Source: an uncultured Nitrosomonadales bacterium
GTDB lineage: Bacteria; Pseudomonadota; Gammaproteobacteria; Burkholderiales; Gallionellaceae
NCBI GenBank assembly: GCA_903885165.1
Contig: CAISHO010000011.1
Location: 1 to 35,011 of the forward strand
Direction of reading: 5' to 3'
DNA: 35,011 nt
Under the pieces are notes generated by a model. The model was not told the origin of the DNA. It worked only from the letters and a program-made list of their open reading frames with translations, and did no database searches. The first letter of the stretch is position 1. The number at the start of each line of letters is the position of its first letter. Below are positions 1 through 9,008 of this stretch, piece after piece. The position numbers were made by a program, and so were the translations under genes.

Positions 1-2
1 AG

Positions 3-248
3 ATGTTGCCCGGTATGGAATCCATGGCGACTATGATGATGAAGCAGAAGCTCAAAAAGCACGGCGTTGCTTCGCTGACTGAAGTGCGCGATCTGTGTCT
101 GGAAGCGGATGTTAAATTTGTCGCCTGTCAGATGACCGTGGATCTGTTTGAATTCGATAAGAGTGAGTTCATCAAAGATGTTGAATACGCCGGTGCCGCA
201 GCCTTCTTTGGCTTTGCAGGCGATACCGATATTTGTTTGTTTGTTTAA
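3..248 (+). CDS. DsrE/DsrF-like family protein, C-terminal part (5' end outside the window)
   Basis: The ORF is open at the left edge. The C-terminal sequence '...VKFVACQMTVDLFEF...FFGFAGDTDICLFV' resembles DsrE-family sulfur-relay/peroxiredoxin-like proteins. Confidence 0.6.
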   Translation: MLPGMESMATMMMKQKLKKHGVASLTEVRDLCLEADVKFVACQMTVDLFEFDKSEFIKDVEYAGAAAFFGFAGDTDICLFV

Positions 249-307
249 TACCGCAGTCGCTATATCCTCAATCAGTTTCAATACAATAAATATACAGGGA
301 GAACCGC

Positions 308-1552
308 ATGAAATTGAATAAAATTGTTGTATCGATGTTCGCCGCAGGCGTTATGGCGTCACCCTTGGCTCATGCCACTGATGGTTACTTCTCAGATGGT
401 TACGGGATGAAGGCAAAGGGCATGGCCGGTGTTGGTATCGCCTTGCCGCAAGACGCTTTAGCCGCTGCGAATAATCCAGCCGGTATGGTGATGGTCGGTG
501 ATCGCGTTGATTTGGGTGTGGATTTATTCAAACCATCGCGCGGTGCTGATATTGCAAATGCTGGTTTTGTAGTGAATGGTGCAAATGACGGTAATGGTAA
601 GGGGCTGTTCGCTATCCCTGAATTCGGCTATAACAAAATGCTGGATGCTAAGAGCTCTCTGGGTGTGTCGGTTTACGGCAATGGCGGGATGAATACGCAA
701 TATAATGCGAACCTGTTTAGAGGCACAGGTCCTGCAGGTATCAACCTTGAACAACTGTTTATCGCGCCGACTTATGCGTTTAAGCTGAACGATAAGCATG
801 CCATCGGTGTGTCTTTGAACTTGGTTTATCAAACTTTTTCTGCTACCGGTTTGCAGTCATTTCAAAACCCTGGATACACTAGTAACACAGCTGCTTTAAC
901 TGATAATGGTAAGGACAGTTCCACTGGTGTGGGTCTCAAGGTGGGCTGGACGGGTGAAGTGACTTCGACTGTTACGCTTGGTGCTACGTATCAACCCAAG
1001 ACTAAAATGAGTAAATTCAGCAAGTATGCAGGTTTATTTGCCGAGCAGGGTGGTTTCGATATTCCGGCCAACTACGGTGTAGGTATTGCAGTGAAGGCGA
1101 CGGATGCGACGACTGTTTCAGCTGACTACAAGGTCATTCAGTACAGCGGTGTTCCCGCTATTGCCAATACGCTGACTGCTGGAGGTCTTTTGGGAGCAGC
1201 CAACGGTATGGGTTTTGGTTGGACCGATGTCAAGGTGATTAAGCTGGGTGTCAGCCAGGTCCTGAACGATGCCTGGACGGTGCGTGCCGGCTACAGCCAT
1301 AACACACAACCGATTCCAGCCAGTCAGACCATGTTCAATATCCTGGCTCCCGGTGTGGTTCAGGATCACCTGACATTGGGTGCCACTTGGAATGTATCTA
1401 AGCTAAATGAACTGACTGTGGGTTACATGCATGCCTTTAGTCAGACTGTAAATGGTCCGGGTGCAATTCCAGTACCAGGTTTCTTTGGTGGGGATGCCAA
1501 TATTCATATGTATCAGGATTCACTGGGTTTTGCCTATAGCTGGAAGCTGTAA
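308..1552 (+). CDS. OMPP1/FadL/TodX-family outer membrane transport protein
   Basis: 414 aa with a signal peptide; 'ATDGYFSDGYGMKAKGMAGVGIALPQDALAAANNPAGM' is a typical FadL/OMPP1 N-terminus; ends in an aromatic-rich beta strand (FAYSWKL). Confidence 0.85.
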   Translation: MKLNKIVVSMFAAGVMASPLAHATDGYFSDGYGMKAKGMAGVGIALPQDALAAANNPAGMVMVGDRVDLGVDLFKPSRGADIANAGFVVNGANDGNGKGLFAIPEFGYNKMLDAKSSLGVSVYGNGGMNTQYNANLFRGTGPAGINLEQLFIAPTYAFKLNDKHAIGVSLNLVYQTFSATGLQSFQNPGYTSNTAALTDNGKDSSTGVGLKVGWTGEVTSTVTLGATYQPKTKMSKFSKYAGLFAEQGGFDIPANYGVGIAVKATDATTVSADYKVIQYSGVPAIANTLTAGGLLGAANGMGFGWTDVKVIKLGVSQVLNDAWTVRAGYSHNTQPIPASQTMFNILAPGVVQDHLTLGATWNVSKLNELTVGYMHAFSQTVNGPGAIPVPGFFGGDANIHMYQDSLGFAYSWKL

Positions 1553-1578
1553 TCGAACATTGACATCGATGTTTCAAG

Positions 1579-1612
1579 CAATAAAAAACCCGCCTAGGCG
1601 GGTTTTTTATTG
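1579..1612. terminator. Bidirectional Rho-independent terminator
   Basis: Perfect 34-bp palindrome caataaaaaacccgcctaggcgggttttttattg lying between converging genes. Confidence 0.9.
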
Positions 1613-1627
1613 CCATCTGTTTCGCAA

Positions 1628-2367
1628 TTAGTACATGTGCTGACCGCCGTTAATGGATATATTTGCGCCTGTCACAAAAGCGGCCTCGTCGGATGACAGA
1701 TAAGCCACCAGTCCTGCCACTTCATCCGGTTTGCCCAGACGCGATTGAGGAATCAGCGGCAAAATCTTGCTCTCCAGCACTTCCTGAGGAATCGCCATTA
1801 CCATTTTGGTGCCGATGTAACCCGGTGAAATAGTGTTCACGGTTACGCCTTTTTCGCGACTTCCTGAGCCAGCGCCTTGGTAAATCCGTGCATACCCGCT
1901 TTGGCGGCGGCGTAGTTGGTCTGACCGAAGGCGCCTTTTTGTCCGTTCACCGAAGAAATGTTGATCACCCGTCCCCAGCCGCGAGTCGTCATCCCATCCA
2001 TCACCTGCTTGGTCATGTTAAAGGCTGAATCCAGATTGGTGTGGATCACCGCATCCCAGTCGGCTTTGGTCATTTTCTTGAAAGTCATGTCGCGGGTGAT
2101 ACCGGCGTTATTAACCAGCACATCCACCGGGCCGATTTCCGATGCAACCTGTGTCACGCAGGCGGCGCAGGAGTCATAATCGGCCACATCGCAGGGGTAG
2201 GCATTGAAATCAAAGCCCTGATCGCGCATCGCGGTGAGCCACTCTTCCGCTTTGCTGTTATTGGGACTGTAGGTGGTCACGACTTTATATCCTAACGCGG
2301 CTAATTTAATGCAAATCGCTTCACCCAATCCTCCCATGCCGCCCGTTACCAGTGCTACTCTCTTCAT
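1628..2367 (-). pseudogene. phaB: Acetoacetyl-CoA reductase (SDR family, PhaB-like), interrupted by a frameshift at about 1850
   Basis: Two adjacent minus-strand ORFs (1843..2367 and 1628..1840) in different frames together match the intact PhaB at 3891..4634. The N-part ends 'KALAQEVAKKA*' and the C-part begins 'MNTISPGYIGTKMV'. Adding one base in the A5 run restores 'AKKGVTVNTISPG'. Confidence 0.8.
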
Positions 2368-2644
2368 TTTTGTCTCTCCTCATGATTATATTATCTTCAG
2401 GTTTGCGCGATCTTGACGGCTGTTTTTAAATCACCTCCGACGCGCTCATCATCACGGAGCGGTAAGACACTGTCAATTGATATTGCCTATCCGATCAAAA
2501 AATGATTAAACGTGAATTATGCTCAATTTTTTTATCATAAAGTGGCTTTATATTTGGCAATAATCGGCGAGGTGAGATAAACTTCTAATCGGTTCATCGG
2601 GTGTTACAACTTATAAAATTAATTCGAAAATCACGGGAGATATT

Positions 2645-3820
2645 ATGGAAAGCGTAGTAATTGTTGCAGCAGCAAGAACAGCAGTTGGCAAATTTGGTGG
2701 CGCATTTGGTAATGTTTCAGCGGTCGATTTAGGTGCGACTGTGATACGTGATTTGTTGGCGCGTACCGGAGTAACGGGTGATCAGGTTGATGAGGTGATT
2801 TTAGGCCAGGTGCTGACCTCAGGTTCCGGACAAAACCCGGCTCGTCAGTCTGTGATTAAGGCGGGTTTGCCTCACGATGTGCCGGCCATAACCATCAATA
2901 TGGTGTGCGGTTCCAGTCTCAAGGCGATCATGCTAGCTGCTCAGGCGATTAAGAGTGGCGATGCTGAAGTCGTGATCGCAGGCGGTCAGGAAAGCATGAG
3001 CACTTCACCTCACGTATTGAGTGGTTCACGTAACGGCCTGCGTATGGGCGATGGTAAGTTGGTCGACAGTATGATCGTGGATGGCTTGTGGGACGTCTAC
3101 AACGACTACCACATGGGTGTGACGGCTGAAAATGTCGCTAAGCAATACGGTATCACACGTGCTGAACAGGATGAGTTTGCCTGCGCTTCCCAGAACAAGG
3201 CTGAATCGGCGCAAAAATCGGGTAAGTTTACCGATGAAATTGCGCCTCACACGATTAAAGGCAAAAAGGGCGATACCGTGGTCGATGCGGATGAATATCC
3301 ACGTCATGGTACGACACTCGATATGTTGGGGGGGTTGCGCCCAGCTTTCGATAAAGCGGGTTCGGTGACGGCGGGTAACGCATCAGGTATCAACGATGGC
3401 GCGGCGATGGTGATGCTGATGTCTGGCAGCAAAGCAAAAGAACTGGGGTTGACACCGTTGGCGACCATTAAGGCCTACGCTGCAACCGGTATTGATCCAA
3501 GTGTCATGGGTTTGGGTCCGATTTCAGCTAGTCGTCTCTGTCTGAAAAAAGCCGACTGGAGCGCCGAAGATCTGGATCTGATGGAAATCAACGAGGCGTT
3601 TGCTGCTCAAGCTATCGCAGTTAATCGTGAAATGGCTTGGGATACCTCAAAGATCAACGTCAATGGCGGCGCGATCGCAATCGGTCATCCGATTGGTGCG
3701 AGTGGCGCGCGTGTACTGGTGTCACTTGTGCATGAAATGGCACGCCGCGATGCTAAAAAGGGTCTGGCGTCCTTGTGTATCGGTGGTGGTATGGGTGTTG
3801 CGCTGGCGATTGAACGATAA
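2645..3820 (+). CDS. phaA: Acetyl-CoA C-acetyltransferase (thiolase)
   Basis: 391 aa with thiolase motifs: active Cys 'NMVCGSSLKA', 'NEAFAAQA', 'GGAIAIGHPIGASGAR', 'CIGGGMGVA'. Located within the PHB locus. Confidence 0.93.
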   Translation: MESVVIVAAARTAVGKFGGAFGNVSAVDLGATVIRDLLARTGVTGDQVDEVILGQVLTSGSGQNPARQSVIKAGLPHDVPAITINMVCGSSLKAIMLAAQAIKSGDAEVVIAGGQESMSTSPHVLSGSRNGLRMGDGKLVDSMIVDGLWDVYNDYHMGVTAENVAKQYGITRAEQDEFACASQNKAESAQKSGKFTDEIAPHTIKGKKGDTVVDADEYPRHGTTLDMLGGLRPAFDKAGSVTAGNASGINDGAAMVMLMSGSKAKELGLTPLATIKAYAATGIDPSVMGLGPISASRLCLKKADWSAEDLDLMEINEAFAAQAIAVNREMAWDTSKINVNGGAIAIGHPIGASGARVLVSLVHEMARRDAKKGLASLCIGGGMGVALAIER

Positions 3821-3842
3821 GCTAGTTCCCATCTTGTAAATT

Positions 3843-3873
3843 AAAAAAGCCCCGCGCAAGCGAGGCTTTTTTT
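3843..3873. terminator. Rho-independent terminator between convergent phaA and phaB
   Basis: aaaaaagccccgcgcaagcgaggcttttttt: GC-rich stem with flanking A/T runs. Confidence 0.85.
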
Positions 3874-3890
3874 ATGCCCGTTAGGGGCAA

Positions 3891-4634
3891 TTAGCACATG
3901 TGTAAACCGCCGTTGATGGCGATATTTGCACCTGTGATGAAAGCTGCATCATCAGACGCTAAGTAGGATACCAACTTAGCGATTTCTTCAGGTTTGCCCA
4001 GACGACCGACTGGAATGGTCGAGATGATCTGATCGCGAACTTCTTGCTTGATCGCCATGACCATTTCGGTGGCGAGATAGCCAGGTGAAATAGTGTTGAC
4101 GGTGATGCCCTTGGAAGCTGTTTCTTGAGCCAGCGCCTTGGTGAAACCGTGCATACCAGCCTTAGCAGCGGAATAGTTGGTTTGACCGAACTGACCCTTT
4201 TGACCGTTAACTGAAGACATATTGATGATACGACCCCAACCTGCTGTCAGCATGTCATCGATCAGCGGACGGCTGACGTTGTAAACGCTGTTCAGATTGA
4301 CATTCAGCACATCCATCCAGTTTTCCAGAGACATCTTCTTGAACATGCCATCTTTAGTGATACCGGCATTGTTAACCAGTACGCTGACCGCGCCGATTTC
4401 TGTCTTGATCTTGGCGATCATTGCAGTACAGGACTCAAAATTTGATACATCTGCCATCGCGATATGCATATCACGACCGGCTTCGCGCTCAGCGGTCAGC
4501 CAGGCTTGTGCTTTGGCTTCTTCCTGAGTGATGTAATTTGCCACAACAGTAAATCCGTCTGCAGCCAGTTGACGGCAGATTACGCTACCTAAACCACCAA
4601 TTCCGCCAGTTACTAATGCAATGCGTTTGCTCAT
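3891..4634 (-). CDS. phaB: Acetoacetyl-CoA reductase
   Basis: 247-aa SDR; 'MSKRIALVTGGIGGLGSVICRQLAADGF', catalytic 'SSVNGQKGQFGQTNYSAAKAGMHGFTKALAQE', 'NTISPGY'. Confidence 0.92.
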   Translation of the reverse strand: MSKRIALVTGGIGGLGSVICRQLAADGFTVVANYITQEEAKAQAWLTAEREAGRDMHIAMADVSNFESCTAMIAKIKTEIGAVSVLVNNAGITKDGMFKKMSLENWMDVLNVNLNSVYNVSRPLIDDMLTAGWGRIINMSSVNGQKGQFGQTNYSAAKAGMHGFTKALAQETASKGITVNTISPGYLATEMVMAIKQEVRDQIISTIPVGRLGKPEEIAKLVSYLASDDAAFITGANIAINGGLHMC

Positions 4635-4722
4635 GCTTTATCTCCTGATTTATAACTTATTGATTTTATTTAATTTGTTCGAGGCGGCAATAAGCCGCCC
4701 CGATTGATTTACTGCAGTTGGC

Positions 4723-6069
4723 TTACTGCTTGTTATCCGTTGCAGGTTTTGCCGCTACAACGGGCTTAACCGCTTCGGCAGGCTTGGCAACTTCAACAGG
4801 CTTTGCTGCAGGTTGAGTTGTTACCTTTGCAACTTCAACCGGTTTTGCAACTTCAACCGGTTTTGCAACAACGACGGGTTTAGCCGCTTCAACTGCTTTG
4901 ATCACAGGCTTAGCCGCTTCAACCGCTTTGGCGACTGTACTTGCTTTAGGCGCTTTTTCTGGTTTGTCAGCCGCTGGCTTTTTAGCCATTTTTGGTGCAT
5001 CGCGTTCGATCAGCCACTTGGAGATGGCCGGAGCCAATTCCTTCTGCGAGCGGGAGCCGACGAATACACCGATGTGACCGCCCTTAAATTCGTACAGGGT
5101 TTTATCTTTCGATCCGACCAGGTCGTTCAAAGGTTTTGTTGCAGCAGGGGGAACCAGATGGTCGCCTGAAGCGTAGATATTCAAAATAGGCATAGTGATT
5201 TTGCCCAGATTGACTGTCTTGTCGCCGAGTTGCAGCGTGCCCTTGACCAGTTTGTTAGCCTGGTAGCAGTCCTTGACGAATTGGCGCAGACATTCGCCGG
5301 CTTGACCCGGGCTGTCAAAAATCCACTTTTCCATACGCAGGAAGTTCAACAGCTTTTCTTCATCTTCCATTACATCCAGCATGTCGATGTACTTTTTGAT
5401 GTTCAGATTGAACGGCATCAGCATCAAAAAGCCATCGTTAAGGATGTTGCCCGGAACAACGCCATAGGCATCCACCAGTGCATCCACATCCATGGACTTG
5501 GACCAGTTAAACAGCAGGCCTTCGTCGGTGGAGAAGTCGAATGGTGCTACCAGCGTCACCAGACTGTGTACCTTTTCAGGATGTAGAGAGGAGTAAATAG
5601 CTGAGAAAGTACCGCCTTGGCATACGCCCATCAGGCTGACTTTGTCGCTCTTTGCATCACGGCGAACCGCATCCACACAGTTATTCAGATAACCGTTAAT
5701 GTAATCATCCATGCTCAGATAGCGATCTGCCTGAGAAGGGTAACCCCAGTCTATGATGTAAACATCAAGCCCCTTGCTCAGCAGGTTGCGAATGAAACTG
5801 CGATCAGGCTGAATATCCAGCATGTAAGGGCGATTGACCAGCGCATAAACCACCAGCACAGGCACGCCGCAGGCAATCTTCGCATCCGGTGCGTAGTGAT
5901 ACACGGCCAACTTGTCTTCGGTGTAGATGACTTCCTTGGGGGCAGTACCGACATCGATGTCTTCGATATCAGTGAGCAGCGTTGCGCCCTTCAGCATCTT
6001 GCTGTTCATTTCGCCGAAATGCTTGAGGGCAGATTTGGCATCCAGATTTGAAAACGGGTTAGTCATCAC
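4723..6069 (-). CDS. phaC: Class III poly(3-hydroxyalkanoate) synthase subunit PhaC with a Lys/Pro/Ala/Val repeat tail
   Basis: Lipase-like box 'GVCQGGTFS', 'SGDHLVPP' and 'KGGHIGVFVGS' motifs; adjacent to phaE; C-terminal KPVEVA-type repeats. Confidence 0.92.
   Translation of the reverse strand: MMTNPFSNLDAKSALKHFGEMNSKMLKGATLLTDIEDIDVGTAPKEVIYTEDKLAVYHYAPDAKIACGVPVLVVYALVNRPYMLDIQPDRSFIRNLLSKGLDVYIIDWGYPSQADRYLSMDDYINGYLNNCVDAVRRDAKSDKVSLMGVCQGGTFSAIYSSLHPEKVHSLVTLVAPFDFSTDEGLLFNWSKSMDVDALVDAYGVVPGNILNDGFLMLMPFNLNIKKYIDMLDVMEDEEKLLNFLRMEKWIFDSPGQAGECLRQFVKDCYQANKLVKGTLQLGDKTVNLGKITMPILNIYASGDHLVPPAATKPLNDLVGSKDKTLYEFKGGHIGVFVGSRSQKELAPAISKWLIERDAPKMAKKPAADKPEKAPKASTVAKAVEAAKPVIKAVEAAKPVVVAKPVEVAKPVEVAKVTTQPAAKPVEVAKPAEAVKPVVAAKPATDNKQ
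4825..4869. repeat. 18-bp tandem repeat inside phaC (about 2.5 units)
   Basis: ctttgcaacttcaaccgg / ttttgcaacttcaaccgg / ttttgcaac; encodes KPVEVA repeats on the minus strand. Confidence 0.85.
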
Positions 6070-7076
6070 ATTTGCTCCTTTTTCAAGCCTTGAATCTGAG
6101 AATTCAGGTCTTTAACCTGTTTACGCAGGTCGTAGACCAGCTTATAGACTTCATCCATTTCTGAACGACGTGCAATCGGCAGATCAACCAGTTGGGCTTC
6201 AAGAATTTCGTTGTACAGTTTGCGTGTGTTAAAACCCGCTTCTGTCATCGCATTGCGTTTTGCAGAAAAATCTTCTGTGTAGAACAGTTTGTTGAAGGTC
6301 TTTTCGTTGGTGTCGATCCACAACGCAAAGAAATCATCAAATTTTTCAAATTTTTCGCCAGCAGCGCTCTTTTCAGCCAGGATTTTTACGACAGACTGCA
6401 TCGCTTCAGAACCTGTTTTTTGCATCATTTGCTGATATTCGAGATGACGGCCTGCATAGCTGGACATCGCCTTGGCAAAACGATTCATCTGTTCGATTTT
6501 TTCACGATCTTTGCCCAAAGCCGGCACGCCGAACAGTTTGCCTGTGGTGTCGCCAAATTTCGCGTACATCGCTTCCATTTGTTTTGCCATGGCATCCGGC
6601 TGATAGTCTGAGAAATTGAATGATGGATTTTTCATCGACTCAGCCCATGGCTGGCTGTTTTGCTTGGCAAGATCAGCGTACTGCGCCGCTTGCTTTTGCA
6701 TTTGAGTCCAAAGGTCAGTATCAAAACTGAACATCTTGTCGAACAGTTGTTTGGTCTGTGCAGGATCAGTGAATTGGCTTAAATTGGACGGATCCAGTGT
6801 CTTTTCGCGCATCGCGTTCAACAGCGGTTGCCACATTTCAAACAGCTTTTGCGTCGCTTCATTGCTGTACAGAGATTTGCTAAAAACATCTTTAGCCAGA
6901 TTCGCGTCGGCGCCGATAGGGAAAGCCTCAAATACGGCTTTGCTCCAACTGGTAAAAGGGTTGTCGCTCGCAGCGGTCGAATTCTGATACAGCGACTGCA
7001 TCTGGTTTTGCAACGCAGAGTAAGCTTGTTGTTGCGTTTTCATCCAACCATTAAAGTAATCACTCGGGTTTTCCAC
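6066..7076 (-). CDS. phaE: Class III PHA synthase subunit PhaE
   Basis: 336 aa overlapping the phaC start by 4 bp; 'RSEMDEVYKLVYDLRKQVKDL' C-terminal region is typical of PhaE. Confidence 0.85.
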   Translation of the reverse strand: MENPSDYFNGWMKTQQQAYSALQNQMQSLYQNSTAASDNPFTSWSKAVFEAFPIGADANLAKDVFSKSLYSNEATQKLFEMWQPLLNAMREKTLDPSNLSQFTDPAQTKQLFDKMFSFDTDLWTQMQKQAAQYADLAKQNSQPWAESMKNPSFNFSDYQPDAMAKQMEAMYAKFGDTTGKLFGVPALGKDREKIEQMNRFAKAMSSYAGRHLEYQQMMQKTGSEAMQSVVKILAEKSAAGEKFEKFDDFFALWIDTNEKTFNKLFYTEDFSAKRNAMTEAGFNTRKLYNEILEAQLVDLPIARRSEMDEVYKLVYDLRKQVKDLNSQIQGLKKEQM

Positions 7077-7116
7077 TATCGTTCCTCTTTAATCTCGCTT
7101 GGTAAATGGGGTGCTA

Positions 7117-7136
7117 CGCCGGCACGGTGGCCGGCG
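7117..7136 (-). other. GC-rich intergenic hairpin between phasin and phaE
   Basis: cgccggc-acggtg-gccggcg: perfect 7-bp stem, 10 nt past the phasin stop codon, with no following T-run on the transcribed strand. Confidence 0.6.
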
Positions 7137-7145
7137 CTGCCGGGC

Positions 7146-7490
7146 TTACTTGCCTGGATTGGCAACTGCGATGAAGTTTTTCAAAACATCGCGGCTGACA
7201 GCCAGTTGTTTGTCATAAGCACTGATCCAGTTTTCCTGTGCTTTGAGGGCTTCTTCAGTTGCCGTTTGTGAACTTGTTGCAACTGTGCTGAACCAGTTGT
7301 TGAATTGATTCAACGCTTCTTTGGTTTGTGCATTTTCTGGCAGGCCAGGAATGCTGGTGAATGCAGCGTTCGACTTGCTGATGGCATCTTGCCATTGTGC
7401 GCGCATGCTCTTTTGTGCATCGAGCAGGTTGTTGAAAGCTTGCTTTTGTGTGTTAGCCAAAACGTCAAAATATTCAAGTTGCTTGTTCAT
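7146..7490 (-). CDS. Phasin family protein
   Basis: 114 aa; 'KQAFNNLLDAQKSMRAQW...KQLAVSRDVLKNFIAV' helical phasin pattern; in the PHA operon; paralogue of the next gene. Confidence 0.8.
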   Translation of the reverse strand: MNKQLEYFDVLANTQKQAFNNLLDAQKSMRAQWQDAISKSNAAFTSIPGLPENAQTKEALNQFNNWFSTVATSSQTATEEALKAQENWISAYDKQLAVSRDVLKNFIAVANPGK

Positions 7491-7525
7491 GTTGATTCCT
7501 TAATTGAGTTAATAGTGAGGGAGAA

Positions 7526-7882
7526 TTAGGCTGCTTTAGGCAGGCTGGTCAGTGCTATGAAGCTTTTCAGCAGATCGCGGCTAACGGCCAGTTGCTTTTC
7601 GTAGGTGCTGATGAAGGTTTCCTGAGCCTTAAGCGCTTCTTCGGTTGCGCTTTGTGACTGGTTGGCCACGTTGCCCATCCATGTATTGAATTGGCTCAGC
7701 GCTTCTTTAGTTGGTGCATTTTCCGGCAGACCTGGAATGCTGGTGATGGCGGCATGTGTCTTGCTGATGCCGTCGATCCACTGTACGCGCAGGTCTTGTT
7801 GAGCGGAGATCAGGTTGTTGAATACCTGCTTCTGTGTGTTAACGACTACATCAAAAATTTCGAGTTGCTTTTCCATGATCAT
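7526..7882 (-). CDS. Phasin family protein (paralogue)
   Basis: 118 aa, strongly similar to the 7146..7490 product ('FDVVVNTQKQVFNNLISAQQDLRVQW', 'YEKQLAVSRDLLKSFIAL'). Confidence 0.8.
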   Translation of the reverse strand: MIMEKQLEIFDVVVNTQKQVFNNLISAQQDLRVQWIDGISKTHAAITSIPGLPENAPTKEALSQFNTWMGNVANQSQSATEEALKAQETFISTYEKQLAVSRDLLKSFIALTSLPKAA

Positions 7883-7900
7883 TCCTTTTAAGTAAATTAA

Positions 7901-8344
7901 TTATTTGTCGTTTGTTGCTGAGGTTTGCTTCAGTACATCAAAAAAACTCTTGGTCACTTCGCGGCTCATTTCGAGTTGCTTGTCGACTACTTCTTGCCAT
8001 GCCTGTTGTGCCTTGGCGCCGTTCTCTGCCATGAAACGATGTTGCAAATCACGTATGGTGTCGCGCAGCATCTGGTTTTCGTTCTTCAGTGTCGCGATTT
8101 CCTTCATGGCTTCGTCGAAGCGGGCCTGCGGTACGAATCCCATGGTTTTATAAAACTCAGCCATTTGACCCATCATTTTTTCAGCGCCTGGAAATGCCTG
8201 GCTTTCAGTGGAAATGCCCCAAAACTTATTGGCCGCTTCCATGCCCTGTTGTTGTGCCATTTTCAAGAATTCATTCGCACCCTGTTTGAACATCGGGTTG
8301 TTAAACGTTTCCATCATCATGCGCATCTGTTGTTCGGTCATCAT
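7901..8344 (-). CDS. Coiled-coil PHA-granule/synthase-associated hypothetical protein (PhaE/PhaR-like features)
   Basis: 147 aa, Met/Gln-rich N-terminus, 'FDEAMKEIATLKNENQMLRDTIRDLQHRF' coiled coil; located within the PHA operon. Confidence 0.55.
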   Translation of the reverse strand: MMTEQQMRMMMETFNNPMFKQGANEFLKMAQQQGMEAANKFWGISTESQAFPGAEKMMGQMAEFYKTMGFVPQARFDEAMKEIATLKNENQMLRDTIRDLQHRFMAENGAKAQQAWQEVVDKQLEMSREVTKSFFDVLKQTSATNDK

Positions 8345-8359
8345 GGTCGTATTACCCCT

Positions 8360-8698
8360 TTATTTGGATTTTTTCGATTTGGACGACGCATCCGGTGTGG
8401 TTTCGTCACTTGCCTGATTTGGGCTATTCCAAATGCCCCAGGGATTGCTCATCACCTTAAACATATCTGCGTCCTTCATTGCGCCGAACTGTTTAAGCCA
8501 TGAACCTAGCATCCCAAAATAATTTTTCAGATCCCAGCCGGAATTGAGCATAAAAGGGAGAGAGCGGTTTAAATCGCGGATATACGAACGCACCACATAA
8601 GCGACATTGATGTCCGGATCACCAAAAGCCTCCAGATGCGCTTTGAGTTTTTCGTACTCTTCTTCGTCTAGTCGAATGGTTATAGGTTTCAGTGCCAT
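8360..8698 (-). CDS. Ribbon-helix-helix-like protein, candidate PHA operon regulator
   Basis: N-terminal 'MALKPITIRLDEEEYEKLKAHLEAFG..' resembles RHH DNA-binding proteins; Lys/Ser-rich C-terminus; first gene of the PHA operon. Confidence 0.5.
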   Translation of the reverse strand: MALKPITIRLDEEEYEKLKAHLEAFGDPDINVAYVVRSYIRDLNRSLPFMLNSGWDLKNYFGMLGSWLKQFGAMKDADMFKVMSNPWGIWNSPNQASDETTPDASSKSKKSK

Positions 8699-8735
8699 GA
8701 TTATCTCCGCCGTTGCATCTTAAAGTGATTGCATT

Positions 8736-8753
8736 GTACTACGAAAGTAATAC
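8736..8753. promoter_or_regulatory. Imperfect inverted repeat upstream of the RHH-like gene (candidate operator)
   Basis: GTACTAC-gaaa-GTAATAC (6/7 arm match), about 38 bp upstream of the start codon at 8698. Confidence 0.3.
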
Positions 8754-9008
8754 TAAGCAACAATAAAATGAATTTATTTTATTTTGCGGCGGCTGAGTGG
8801 GATTGTTGAGCGCGGGTTCTCGCCTGCTAATTTGATGGCGACGTATGGTGACTTCAGGCGACTTTAAATGATGATTATTCTAGGTTGCGGCAGCGCGACG
8901 GGTAACGGCCACGCTGTCCCGGTATTTGATGGTTCTGAACATGGAGGTTCAACCGGCTGATTACGCAGATGCACAAAGGTAAAAAGGGGGTTAATCAGTT
9001 AAAACGGA

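Noticed and set aside
4813-5169. 118-aa plus-strand ORF with F/C/R-rich repeats
   Set aside because: Antisense to the repetitive phaC tail; low-complexity artefact of the KPVEVA repeats.
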